The position numbers and the translations under genes were made by a program. From the NCBI RefSeq assembly GCF_009192765.1, contig NZ_VOHQ01000001.1:310001-374000 (forward strand): a stretch of DNA of 64,000 nt, given 5' to 3'. The stretch is from Agriterribacter humi. GTDB lineage: Bacteria; Bacteroidota; Bacteroidia; Chitinophagales; Chitinophagaceae. Shown one piece after another: positions 54,574-63,288 of this stretch. The notes below the pieces were generated by a model, which worked only from the letters and a program-made list of their open reading frames with translations, had not been told where the DNA came from and made no database searches. How positions within the stretch are numbered: position 1 is the first letter of the stretch; every line of letters begins with the position of its first letter.

Positions 54574-54756
54574 TAATTATAAAATTCCATACCCTGAGAA
54601 AATATCCCAATCATATGATGAGAGGCTGTATAAACCCCAAAATTTAAAATCCGAAATTCGAAATCAATACATAAAGCCAAAGGAAGTATAATAAACTTCA
54701 AAAGCACAGGCTGAGCCAATGTCAAATTTCAAATACCAAATCCCAAATTACTACGC

Positions 54757-55215
54757 TTATTTGCCAAACACAATCTCATCGGGCAATTCATTTCTATCGG
54801 CATCAGAATGATAAGGGAAATGCTCGTGCAGCACCTCCCCTATTTCCTTTAAAATATGTGTAATGCCATCACCATAATGGGTGGCATTAAATTCGCTGAG
54901 AATATGCTGTACCGCTTTGTTCCAGAAATCTTTCCCTACTTTTTGATGAATGCCTTCATCGCCATATATAGCCAACTGGTGATCCTTAATGGCTATATAT
55001 AATATAACCCCGTTGCGTTGCTCTGTTTTTTCCATTTTTAAGCCATAAAAAAGTTCGATGGCCCTGTCAACAGGATCCACAAAACGGCAATGACTTTCTA
55101 TATATACCCGTATTTCTCCACTGGTAAGCCTTTCAGCCTCCCGGATAGCGGATACGATACGCTGGTTCTCTTCCGGAGAAAAAAAGTGTTTGATTCTGGA
55201 TGGAAAAAGCCTCAT
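54757..55215 (-). CDS. TPM domain protein, soluble
   Basis: The product has 152 residues without a signal peptide or membrane segment. The TPM domain covers nearly all of it: FFSPEENQRIVSAIREAE, SGEIRVYIESHC (about 32-43), GVILYIAIKDHQLAIYGDEG (about 69) and a C-terminal His-rich end (HEHFPYHSD). It starts 15 bp after the lemA stop, so the two are co-transcribed. The gap 54574-54756 to the next TPM gene holds AT-rich CCAAAT/AAATT simple text only. Confidence 0.9.
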   Translation of the reverse strand: MRLFPSRIKHFFSPEENQRIVSAIREAERLTSGEIRVYIESHCRFVDPVDRAIELFYGLKMEKTEQRNGVILYIAIKDHQLAIYGDEGIHQKVGKDFWNKAVQHILSEFNATHYGDGITHILKEIGEVLHEHFPYHSDADRNELPDEIVFGK

Positions 55216-55230
55216 GAATTCGGGTAAAAT

Positions 55231-55821
55231 TTAAAAATTTACTTCCGGTGCAGTCTGAGCACCGGGCTCAGCGGCAAAAAATCCTTTCTCTTTGAACCCA
55301 AACATTCCGGCGTACAATGCATTAGGAAATGTTTTTACCACGGTATTGTAATCCTGCACGGCTGTATTAAAATCGTTGCGGGACACCTTGATCCTATTTT
55401 CAGTGCCTTCTAATTGCGACTGCAGGTTAAGAAAATTCTGATTGGCTTTTAGTTCGGGATATCGTTCCACCGTTACAAGCAAACGACTCAATGCGCCGCT
55501 TAACTCACCTTGTGCCTGCTGAAATTGCGCCAGTTTTTCAGGACTAAGGTCATCTGCGTTAATATTTACTTTGGTGGCATTGGCCCGCGCCTGGATAACC
55601 TGAGTGAGGGTTTCCTGCTCAAAGTTGGCCGCACCCTTCACTGTGTTTACAAGATTAGGTATAAGATCAGACCGGCGCTGGTATTCGCTCTGCACATTGC
55701 CCCACTTGCCTTTTACGTTTTGATCTAATCCAACCATTTTATTGTATCCTCCGCAACCACAACCACCCAACAACAATATAGCACCTATAACAACAATTAA
55801 AATAAGATTTCTCGACTTCAT
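55231..55821 (-). CDS. LemA family lipoprotein
   Basis: The product has 196 residues. The N-terminal hydrophobic segment ends in LLLGGCGCGGYN, a lipobox, so the protein is probably anchored in the envelope. The helical LemA core shows NKMVGLDQNVKGKWGNVQSE, RRSDLIPNLVNTVKGAANFE, then LNLQSQLEGTENRIKVSRND and VKTFPNALYAGMFGF, all standard for the family. LemA proteins are long helical bundles of uncertain role, repeatedly encoded with TPM proteins, as here. Confidence 0.94.
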   Translation of the reverse strand: MKSRNLILIVVIGAILLLGGCGCGGYNKMVGLDQNVKGKWGNVQSEYQRRSDLIPNLVNTVKGAANFEQETLTQVIQARANATKVNINADDLSPEKLAQFQQAQGELSGALSRLLVTVERYPELKANQNFLNLQSQLEGTENRIKVSRNDFNTAVQDYNTVVKTFPNALYAGMFGFKEKGFFAAEPGAQTAPEVNF

Positions 55822-55877
55822 GTGTAGTGTTTTTATTTAGTAAATGTACATATCAAAATACTAATATCTGCAAAAGT

Positions 55878-56957
55878 TTACCTCGTATTCTGAAAGAAAT
55901 CTCCCGCCACAAGGTTGATGTCTTCATTGCTCAGCCTTTGTTTTCCCGAAGCTATTACTACCCTGTAGCGAAAGGTAACAGACTGTCCTTGTTTTAAAGC
56001 AAAATTCAGCGTTTCCTTTCCATTACTGAATGCTTTTTGTCCTAAGGGATTGGCCGCAAACAACCCGTAACCCCGTGCATGCCAATAGGTAGGGTAGCCC
56101 GGATTACGCGGATGGTCAATAATAACAATACTGGTAGTGTCATCCCCCTGTTTTCCGTACAACATGCACCATTGCGCCCTGGTGCCCCATGCGGCATCGC
56201 CTTCCTTACCTTCGCTTGTAATATAATTTCCGGATGGAACTCCGTCTGCACTGCCCTCTACTACAGTTACATTTCCTTTATCGTCTTTAAATTCCTTCTT
56301 CTCTTTAGACGGCAGTTCCAACTCATGGGCCAAACGCAGGCCCAGCATCCCATCTTTTACATCCGGCATGTTTACATCCTGTGCTGCAGTAAGCGTAGTT
56401 ACCCGGTCTATTATTCTTTTGTTTTCATCCGCTCTGAAAAAATAAGTAGTGGTTTCATTCAGCAATACCTGGTTTTTCTGATTTTCCCAGGTCGCCTGCA
56501 TCTTTAATTCCCCTTTTTTGCCACTTTTGGTTTTAACGATCTTCTTTGTTTTTATCCAGCCGTATTTGCTTTTTTTATCTTCTGGGATCGCATAAGAATT
56601 ATTCCAGAAATCAAGGCCGTTCACGCTTTCATAGTTCAGCCATAAGCCAGTATGATGAGGGTGGTCTGTAGGTTCATCTTTGCGTGGTGCAAAAGGAAAG
56701 CCGCGGGTAATCAACTGTCCATCGGGCGCATATATAGGATACAAAAAGGGTTTTTCGAGCGTGTCGGTATACACCAGTTCCGAAAAAGGTTTGCCATCGG
56801 CGGTGATGGTCACTTTTTTTGATGCATCAACCGGCGTTACTTCTATATTATATACCTGTAACTTGCTTTTGGAAGTTTGCCCGTAAGCCGTTACAGTAAA
56901 AATACAGCCCAGCACCAGCATCAATTGCCCTAAAAAAAAGGAATTTCTTTTTTCCAT
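55878..56957 (-). CDS. DUF6807 (PmoA-like) secreted protein
   Basis: The product has 359 residues. A signal peptide (LMLVLGCIFTVTAYG) is followed by a DUF6807/PmoA-like beta-sandwich: GKPFSELVYTDTLEKPFLYP (about 53), TDHPHHTGLWLNYESVNGLD (about 96-115) with clustered His, and the late block IVIIDHPRNPGYPTYWHARG. Relatives are found near sugar dehydrogenases and glycoside hydrolases with no defined reaction. It is divergent from the Gfo/Idh/MocA gene, 161 bp away, so a shared promoter region and a related role are plausible. Confidence 0.82.
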   Translation of the reverse strand: MEKRNSFFLGQLMLVLGCIFTVTAYGQTSKSKLQVYNIEVTPVDASKKVTITADGKPFSELVYTDTLEKPFLYPIYAPDGQLITRGFPFAPRKDEPTDHPHHTGLWLNYESVNGLDFWNNSYAIPEDKKSKYGWIKTKKIVKTKSGKKGELKMQATWENQKNQVLLNETTTYFFRADENKRIIDRVTTLTAAQDVNMPDVKDGMLGLRLAHELELPSKEKKEFKDDKGNVTVVEGSADGVPSGNYITSEGKEGDAAWGTRAQWCMLYGKQGDDTTSIVIIDHPRNPGYPTYWHARGYGLFAANPLGQKAFSNGKETLNFALKQGQSVTFRYRVVIASGKQRLSNEDINLVAGDFFQNTR

Positions 56958-57118
56958 AATTAAACATTTATAAATTAGTATCCGTTAAACAAATGCTTCT
57001 CATTACCAGACAACATTGGTTACGGGTGCTGCAAAATACTATAATCTGATTTGTTTACAGCCTGTAAAAGATAAAACTACTATTCTTTCACTTAAATTTA
57101 TTCATCAAAGGATCGCAT

Positions 57119-58477
57119 ATGAAAAATTCACGCAGGGAGTTCATTAAAAAAGGTTCAATGGCAGGTTTGGCCACTTATATAGGCACCATGGGGCTCAGCG
57201 CTAAAAGCTATCGTAATATCATAGGCGCAAATGATAGGGTGAACGTGGGCGTTATCGGCTTTTCCGACAGGTTCAGAGGTTCCTTATTACCCTCATTCGT
57301 TAAACTGCATAAAGAACTAAACTTTGATATGGTTGCCGTATCGGATATATGGAAAAAGAGACGGGAGGACGGGCAAGCCTATCTTAAACAGCAACTGGAG
57401 CACGACATTACTGCCTGTGTGAATAATGAGGCCTTATACGATTTGAAAAATATTGATGCTGTTTTTATCAGTACTGCAGATTTTCAGCATGCCCTGCATA
57501 CCGTTGAAGCCGTAAAAGCCGGCAAAGACACGTATACTGAAAAACCGTTGGCCGAAACCATGGAAGATGCAAGAGCAGTGCTAAAAGCGGTGAAAGACAG
57601 TGGAAAAATTGTTCAGATCGGCTCCCAAAGAAGAAGCGGGGCCACATACAAAGCCGCGTATGATTTTATACAACAGGGAAAGTTTGGCCCCATTGTAATG
57701 GTGGAACTCATATGGAATGTAAACCAGCCCGGGCGCTGGCGCAGACCTTCGCTGGTTCCGCAATTGAGGGAAGAAGATACAGACTGGAAACGTTTTTTGC
57801 TGAACCGTCCTTTCGAAAAATTCGACCCCAGGAAATACCTTGAGTTTCGTTTATTTTGGCCTTATTCTTCCGGTATCCCCGGACAATGGATGTGCCACCA
57901 GATTGATACGGTACATTGGTTCGCCAACCTGCCGCATCCACGCAGCGCAGCCGTTAATGGTGGTATTTATGCCTGGAAAGACGGCAGAAAGAATGCGGAT
58001 ACTTTAACTGCCGTTTTTGACTACGGACCGATTAATGATCCATCTAAAGGATTCCAGGTAATTTTTAGTTCGCGTATGACCAATGCAGCCGGAGATGTTA
58101 AAGAGATTTATTATTCCAATGGCGGCACCCTCAACTTAGATACCAACCAAATTAGTCCTGAAGGCGGATTAAATGAAAATCATGCAAAAGCCATGGGAAT
58201 GAAGGCCAATCTTTTGCCTTCCGTTTCGCTGAATGACATGGCGACGAAAGTAACCACCGATGCCAATACCGGCAGCGATGACCTAACGCTATCGCATGTA
58301 CGCAACTGGATGGACTGCGTGCGCAGCCGCAAGCAGCCAAATGCACCGATAGAAGCCGGCTATAACCATGCCATTGCGGTTATCATGTCAAATGCGGCTT
58401 ACCGCACAGGGCAAAAGGTTACATTCGATGAAAAAACACAGGAAGTGATGGCAGGAGGAAAGGTATTTAAATATTAA
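57119..58477 (+). CDS. Gfo/Idh/MocA family oxidoreductase, Tat-exported
   Basis: The product has 452 residues. The N-terminus is a twin-arginine signal (SRREFIKKGSMAGLATYIG), so the protein is exported folded, probably with NAD(P) bound. A Rossmann domain (about 38-165) begins VNVGVIGFSDRFRG and contains YTEKPLAETMEDARAV with the catalytic-type Lys of EKP. The C-terminal domain carries GQWMCHQIDTVHWFANLPHP (His/Asp near 260). The family oxidises or epimerises sugars and related polyols; the substrate is not evident. It is divergent from DUF6807 and ends before a strong terminator. Confidence 0.92.
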   Translation: MKNSRREFIKKGSMAGLATYIGTMGLSAKSYRNIIGANDRVNVGVIGFSDRFRGSLLPSFVKLHKELNFDMVAVSDIWKKRREDGQAYLKQQLEHDITACVNNEALYDLKNIDAVFISTADFQHALHTVEAVKAGKDTYTEKPLAETMEDARAVLKAVKDSGKIVQIGSQRRSGATYKAAYDFIQQGKFGPIVMVELIWNVNQPGRWRRPSLVPQLREEDTDWKRFLLNRPFEKFDPRKYLEFRLFWPYSSGIPGQWMCHQIDTVHWFANLPHPRSAAVNGGIYAWKDGRKNADTLTAVFDYGPINDPSKGFQVIFSSRMTNAAGDVKEIYYSNGGTLNLDTNQISPEGGLNENHAKAMGMKANLLPSVSLNDMATKVTTDANTGSDDLTLSHVRNWMDCVRSRKQPNAPIEAGYNHAIAVIMSNAAYRTGQKVTFDEKTQEVMAGGKVFKY

Positions 58478-58550
58478 TCGAACGGGGGATCCGGATGGTA
58501 GTAGTAATAGGCACGCATGACAACAGTACATTAGTATATAATATAAAACA

Positions 58551-58585
58551 AAAGGTCAGGAATACCACCCCTGACCTTTTTGTTT
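58551..58585 (+). terminator. Rho-independent terminator after the oxidoreductase gene
   Basis: AAAGGTCAGG and CCTGACCTTT pair around a 9-nt loop and are followed by T-rich sequence on the plus strand. It lies 73 bp after the Gfo/Idh/MocA stop and just before the convergent aminotransferase gene. Confidence 0.82.
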
Positions 58586-58612
58586 TGCGTTTTATCGCTC
58601 TACAATGATCTG

Positions 58613-59749
58613 CTAAGAAAAGACCGTTTTTATTTCTTTTAAAATGCGGTCGCGCTCCTCATCCGTTAAATTAGAACCGGAGGGCAAACACAATCCGTCC
58701 TTAAATAGATTTTCTGCTGTTCCATCGCCATAAAAAGGAGCATCTTTAAAAACAGGCTGACAATGCATAGGTTTCCACAATGGACGGCTCTCAATATTTA
58801 CTTTATCCAAAGCCAGTCTAAGCATTTCCCGGGTGATAGCAGGATGTTTAATCAGTGCAGTAGTAAGCCAGTGATTGGAGTAATATCCTTCAGGATCTTT
58901 TAAAAACTGTATAGCATCTATATCGGCCAAAGCTTTATTATACCATTCAAAATTAGCCCTCCGTTGCGAAACGCGTTCCTGCAAAACCTCCATTTGTCCA
59001 CGCCCGATGCCAGCACATATATTACTCATCCTGTAGTTGTAACCAATGTGAGAATGCTGATAATGGGGTGCAGCATCACGTGCCTGTGTAGAAAGAAAGC
59101 GGGCCTTTTCCGCCAGTTCAGGTTGATGTGCAACCATTGCTCCTCCTCCGGAGGTTGTAATGATTTTATTTCCGTTGAATGACAACACTGAGATTACACC
59201 GTATGTACCACATTTTTTCCCATTTATATGGCTTCCCAATGCCTCTGCTGCATCTTCGAGTACAGGAATTTCGTACTGGTTGGCAATTGCCATAATCTCA
59301 TTCATTTTTGCAGGCATACCATATAAATGAACGGGAATAATAGCTTTTGGCTTCTTCCCTTTGGCAACCCTGTCTTTGATCGCTTTTTCCAAAAATTCAG
59401 GAGACATATTCCAGGTGTCGGATTCGCTGTCAATAAAAACAGGCGTTGCACCCTGGTATGCAATAGGGTTAGCAGATGCCGAAAAAGTCATACTCTGGCA
59501 GATCACTTCATCGCCAGGCTTAACATCAAGTAATATCAAGCCCAAATGAATGGCAGCAGTGCCGGAGCTTAATGCCGCTACATGAATATTATTTTCATTT
59601 TCAGCTAAAAGGAACCGGGCGATATCTTTTTCAAGTCCGTTTACATGCGGGCCAAGGGGAGCCACCCAGTTTGTATCAAAAGCTTCATTTACAAATTTCC
59701 TTTCATTACCACCCATATGGGGCGAAGAGAGCCATATTTTTGAATGCAT
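58613..59749 (-). CDS. DegT/DnrJ/EryC1 family sugar aminotransferase
   Basis: The product has 378 residues, a PLP enzyme that adds an amino group to a nucleotide-linked keto sugar for surface glycan synthesis. It opens IWLSSPHMGGNERKFVNEAF; HVAALSSGTAAIHLGLILL binds PLP phosphate, VLEDAAEALGSHINGKKCG carries the cofactor Asp, and LSFNGNKIITTSGGGAM carries the Schiff-base lysine (near 186). The PglE-like look and the PglD/PglC-like neighbours suggest a 4-amino-4,6-dideoxy sugar (inference). It is the last visible gene of the minus-strand glycan operon, 47 bp after the acetyltransferase. Confidence 0.93.
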   Translation of the reverse strand: MHSKIWLSSPHMGGNERKFVNEAFDTNWVAPLGPHVNGLEKDIARFLLAENENNIHVAALSSGTAAIHLGLILLDVKPGDEVICQSMTFSASANPIAYQGATPVFIDSESDTWNMSPEFLEKAIKDRVAKGKKPKAIIPVHLYGMPAKMNEIMAIANQYEIPVLEDAAEALGSHINGKKCGTYGVISVLSFNGNKIITTSGGGAMVAHQPELAEKARFLSTQARDAAPHYQHSHIGYNYRMSNICAGIGRGQMEVLQERVSQRRANFEWYNKALADIDAIQFLKDPEGYYSNHWLTTALIKHPAITREMLRLALDKVNIESRPLWKPMHCQPVFKDAPFYGDGTAENLFKDGLCLPSGSNLTDEERDRILKEIKTVFS

Positions 59750-59796
59750 AGATAAAATATTCCTGATGTATTATTTTGTGTTTTAAATAATGTCTA

Positions 59797-60444
59797 TTAT
59801 TCTTTTTTTTGCTTAATAATTCTTGCAGGCACTCCAACGGCAGTAATGTTTTCAGGCATATCTTTTATTACCATAGACATGCCTCCAATGATGGAACCTT
59901 TGCCAATATGAACATTTTGTTTTGTAGCTGCATTGATTCCAATATTAACACATTCTTCAAGATGTGTAAATCCTGCAAGACAAACACCTGGTGCAAGCGT
60001 TGAAAATCTTGAAAGTTGGGAATCATGCCCGAGGCTGCAATTTTTATTTACCAATACAAAGTCTCCAATTCTAACATGATAATCAATCGTTACACCGGGA
60101 TATATAACAGCACCGTCTCCAATCGTCACTTCATTTGATATCCATGCATCTTTTGAGACCAGGGCAGGAAAAGTAATATTGGGTGATTTAATTCTTTCTT
60201 TTACATTTTTTTTCATAACAGGATCAGCGATGCCTATAACCACAGCTATTTTTTGGTTTTCATTTTCGAGCAGGCCAATATCGCCTAAAACCGGATAGCC
60301 AAAAAAAAATTTTCCATGCTTTTGGGAATCATCATCAAGAAATCCTTGTATCTCAAAATTCTCCTTATTAAAGTTATCAAAGTTATATGCAACAAATCCT
60401 CCAACATTTCCGCAACCCACTATAAATAGTTTTAGCTTATTCAT
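59797..60444 (-). CDS. NeuD/PglD-like sugar O/N-acetyltransferase
   Basis: The product has 215 residues. An N-terminal Rossmann-like domain (KLKLFIVGCGNVGGFVAYNF) binds the nucleotide sugar. A left-handed beta-helix follows from about 95 (VTIGDGAVIYPGVTIDYHVR, then LVNKNCSLGHDSQLSRFSTL), with the catalytic-type His in LGHDSQL (near 139). It ends in the usual GVPARIIKQKK. Acetyl-CoA-dependent acetylation of an amino sugar fits the adjacent aminotransferase, as in bacillosamine pathways. Confidence 0.93.
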   Translation of the reverse strand: MNKLKLFIVGCGNVGGFVAYNFDNFNKENFEIQGFLDDDSQKHGKFFFGYPVLGDIGLLENENQKIAVVIGIADPVMKKNVKERIKSPNITFPALVSKDAWISNEVTIGDGAVIYPGVTIDYHVRIGDFVLVNKNCSLGHDSQLSRFSTLAPGVCLAGFTHLEECVNIGINAATKQNVHIGKGSIIGGMSMVIKDMPENITAVGVPARIIKQKKE

Positions 60445-60471
60445 TTTTCAGTCATTTTTGTTAGTACAGCG

Positions 60472-61500
60472 TTATAAATATTTCAATAGATCTTCTTTTA
60501 ATCCTTCTTTTACAGGAAGTTGCCACAAGACCCGCCCCCAGTCATGATTCCCTTCAATTAAAATAGATTTCTCATTCGTTATTGCCACATCCCATCCAAC
60601 AGATTTGGTTTGAGGTATGGATAAGGCAGCTTTTGATACCATTTCAATGCATTCCTTCCAATGTGGAATAAGAAACCCCTTTATCTCTACACCAGTTACA
60701 GGATGAATAAAAACATCAGGCTTTGTAATATCACCATACACACCCGGGCCTGATACTATACCTTTTTCTATATCAACCGGAGCTGCAAAATTACCGGCTG
60801 TGAGGTTATCTATATTCGAATTCACACTTACACGAAGCCGTGCAGCTATAACAGTTACTCCCCCATCATGTAATTGGGTTATAACTCTTATTGTATTTAA
60901 TGCAGAAGGGGAAAGTTGCATAAGATTATCATGCTGTAATACAAATTTTTCAATAAGATCAAATCCTTTTTTCCGCATCAATTGTAAAACTTCAGAAACA
61001 GACGTATTCCTGGATTCCAGAATCATTATACCTCTCCCTGCTTTACTTTTTGATTTTTTCAAAACTACTTTATACGGCTCGCCACTTATTATCTCGCCTG
61101 CAAGTGAAGCATCCTTTGTTATCATTTCCAATGTCCCCCATTTCCTTCCGGAGAGTGCATTAAAATGGTTTAAAAATTTTATTTTATCTTCAAGAATATC
61201 ACGGTACCTGGGGGGATTCATTTGTAATTGGTACTCATACATAAAACCTGTACCCGCATACTTTTGTTTTTGGGACTCATTCTGTTCATAAAACCGAAGC
61301 TGAAAATAATCCATCAATGATATATTATATTTCATTGACGAAACAAAAACCTCTTTGTATAAATTAATGGATGATATTGCCTTCTTTTCCTTCACATAGG
61401 AAAAATATTTGAAAAATTGCACTCTTGGTGTTTCAAGAATATAATAAATAAGGTATATCAATCTATTTTTTATCACTTTAATTAATTTCGAATTATTCAA
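60472..61500 (-). CDS. Sugar-transfer associated ATP-grasp protein
   Basis: The product has 342 residues. A basic N-terminus with a hydrophobic patch (NRLIYLIYYILETP) is followed by an ATP-grasp fold: YKVVLKKSKSKAGRGIMILE (nucleotide-binding lysines, about 142), LIEKFVLQHDNLMQLSP, TIRVITQL and the metal-binding end VGWDVAITNEKSILIEGNHD (near 305-324). The sequence matches the family annotated as sugar-transfer associated ATP-grasp, which likely ligates an acid, such as an amino acid, onto a sugar or lipid. It sits between the sugar transferase and the acetyltransferase. Confidence 0.85.
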   Translation of the reverse strand: MNNSKLIKVIKNRLIYLIYYILETPRVQFFKYFSYVKEKKAISSINLYKEVFVSSMKYNISLMDYFQLRFYEQNESQKQKYAGTGFMYEYQLQMNPPRYRDILEDKIKFLNHFNALSGRKWGTLEMITKDASLAGEIISGEPYKVVLKKSKSKAGRGIMILESRNTSVSEVLQLMRKKGFDLIEKFVLQHDNLMQLSPSALNTIRVITQLHDGGVTVIAARLRVSVNSNIDNLTAGNFAAPVDIEKGIVSGPGVYGDITKPDVFIHPVTGVEIKGFLIPHWKECIEMVSKAALSIPQTKSVGWDVAITNEKSILIEGNHDWGRVLWQLPVKEGLKEDLLKYL

Positions 61501-61536
61501 AGAGTGGAGTTATTGACAACATGCATTTCTGAAAAA

Positions 61537-62175
61537 TTAATTTGTATAAGACTCAGATTCTGAGGAATCCACGGGAGTTCCTTTAAACCTTTGCATAGGT
61601 ATGCCCTCTTCTGCATTAATACCTTCACTTTTCAAAACTTTAAATATTGTCAATACAATAATTTTAATATCCAATAAAAAAGAGCAGTGTTCAACATACC
61701 ATACATCATATTCAAATTTCTGTTCCCAACTAATTGCATTTCGTCCATTTACCTGTGCCCAACCAGTAATACCGGGCCTTATTTCATGGCGACGCCTTTG
61801 TATCTCATTATACAGAGGTAAATAAGATAATAGCAGGGGTCTGGGTCCAATAAGACTCATATCTCCTTTAATAACATTCAAAAGTTGAGGAATTTCATCA
61901 AGCGACAGTTTCCTTACAAACCTTCCGATCCTGGTCATTCGCAAATTGTCGGGCAATAACTTTCCATCAGCATCCCTTTCATCAGTCATCGTCTTAAACT
62001 TAATAACTTTCAATATGCGCTCACCTTTACCAGGTCTTTCCTGAAAGAAAAACGGCTTACCTCGGTTTACAATAAAAAGCAATATTGTTATTATGACAAA
62101 AAAGGGGAAAGCGATAATAAAAACTACAGTCGCAATCAAGAAATCAAAATATCTTTTAAAAAAAGACCTATACAT
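61537..62175 (-). CDS. Initiating sugar-phosphate transferase (PglC/WbaP-like)
   Basis: The product has 212 residues, a monotopic phosphoglycosyl transferase that moves a sugar-1-phosphate from a nucleotide sugar to undecaprenyl phosphate. It has the N-terminal re-entrant helix FKRYFDFLIATVVFIIAFPF, then FFQERPGKGERILKVIKFKT, LSLDEIPQLLNVIKGDMSLI with the catalytic Asp-Glu pair, GPRPLLLSYLP and RPGITGWAQVNGRN. It begins repeat-unit assembly at the inner membrane. The lack of extra N-terminal membrane helices fits the small PglC-type. The KAS-III genes precede it and the ATP-grasp gene follows. Confidence 0.95.
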   Translation of the reverse strand: MYRSFFKRYFDFLIATVVFIIAFPFFVIITILLFIVNRGKPFFFQERPGKGERILKVIKFKTMTDERDADGKLLPDNLRMTRIGRFVRKLSLDEIPQLLNVIKGDMSLIGPRPLLLSYLPLYNEIQRRRHEIRPGITGWAQVNGRNAISWEQKFEYDVWYVEHCSFLLDIKIIVLTIFKVLKSEGINAEEGIPMQRFKGTPVDSSESESYTN

Positions 62176-62253
62176 ATATACATAACAGATTAAAACAGTA
62201 TAATGTTGCCCCGGGATTGATTTATAAAAGCAAAAATATTATTGCAGAAAAAA

Positions 62254-63273
62254 TCAGAAACGAAGTACAGCGCCCCCCCACGAATACCCCACTCCAAAGC
62301 CTGCCACAAGCACCTTTGAACCTATTTTAATTTTTCCTTCAAGCAAAGCCTGTTTCATGGCAATAGGGATAGTTGATGAAACCGTATTGCCACAATGTTC
62401 CATAGCTATAAAAAAATTTTCCTGAGGAATTTTGATCTTTTTACGAAGATACTCAAGCATGAATCTATTTGCCTGATGGAAGATAAATAAATCAATATCT
62501 TCCTGTTGTAATTGGTTTTTTTGAAGAATTTGTCTTACGAGAGCGGGCACAGACTCCAATGTAAAATTAAAAATTTCGGACCCATTCATGTAAAGATAAT
62601 TATCATTAAAAAGATTACCGTCTTTATCAGATTGTAAAGATTGATCTGCGGTTTTTGCATATCGGATAGCACCATTTTTTACAATCAGGTTTTTTGCCCC
62701 TTTTCCATCTGTACCTAATGCTATTTTTCCTATAGCGGCTCCTCCCGGACTAGCTGATACCCATATTGCAGCTGCTGCATCACCAAAAATTGATCTGTTC
62801 CCTTTGTCATCAGGATGCAAAAAACGACTATATGTTTCTGCAGTAACCAAAAGTACATTGCTGATATCTCCGGACCCTATTAATCCTTTTGCAAGACTAA
62901 GCCCGTATACGAAGCCTGAGCAACCCTGATTAATGTCTATAGCGCCTGCTGTTGAAGGCAATTGCAGTCTTTCATGTACAAGACAAGCTGTAGTAGGCAA
63001 AAAATAGTCAGGACTTTGAGTACACAATATTAAATAATCAACTTCAGATGTCTGTAGATTGTGCTCTTTAAAAAGATTTTGAGATGCAGATACAGCTAAA
63101 TCAGATGTGAACTCATCTTCCGCCACAATCCTTCGGGTGGATATACCTACCTTTTGCATTATTTTATCTACACTCCATTCAGGAAAAGCTTTACTAAGCT
63201 GTTCATTGGTTAAAGAGGCAGCAGGCAGATAATACGAGATGCCCGATATATATGCAAATGAATGGCCTGACAT
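62254..63273 (-). CDS. 3-oxoacyl-ACP synthase III-like (KAS III/FabH) protein
   Basis: The product has 339 residues. The thiolase-fold triad is visible: DINQGCSGFVYGLSLAKG (Cys near 117), FIFHQANRFMLEYLRKK (His near 265) and HCGNTVSSTIPIAM (Asn near 295). It ends GFGVGYSWGGAVLRF. KAS III enzymes condense an acyl-CoA starter with malonyl-ACP, and related enzymes transfer acyl groups. Its position inside a glycan operon and tandem with a second copy argues for a dedicated acyl chain or modification rather than housekeeping fatty-acid synthesis. It starts 15 bp after the upstream KAS-III gene. Confidence 0.9.
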   Translation of the reverse strand: MSGHSFAYISGISYYLPAASLTNEQLSKAFPEWSVDKIMQKVGISTRRIVAEDEFTSDLAVSASQNLFKEHNLQTSEVDYLILCTQSPDYFLPTTACLVHERLQLPSTAGAIDINQGCSGFVYGLSLAKGLIGSGDISNVLLVTAETYSRFLHPDDKGNRSIFGDAAAAIWVSASPGGAAIGKIALGTDGKGAKNLIVKNGAIRYAKTADQSLQSDKDGNLFNDNYLYMNGSEIFNFTLESVPALVRQILQKNQLQQEDIDLFIFHQANRFMLEYLRKKIKIPQENFFIAMEHCGNTVSSTIPIAMKQALLEGKIKIGSKVLVAGFGVGYSWGGAVLRF

Positions 63274-63288
63274 TTATTTATTCTTCCT

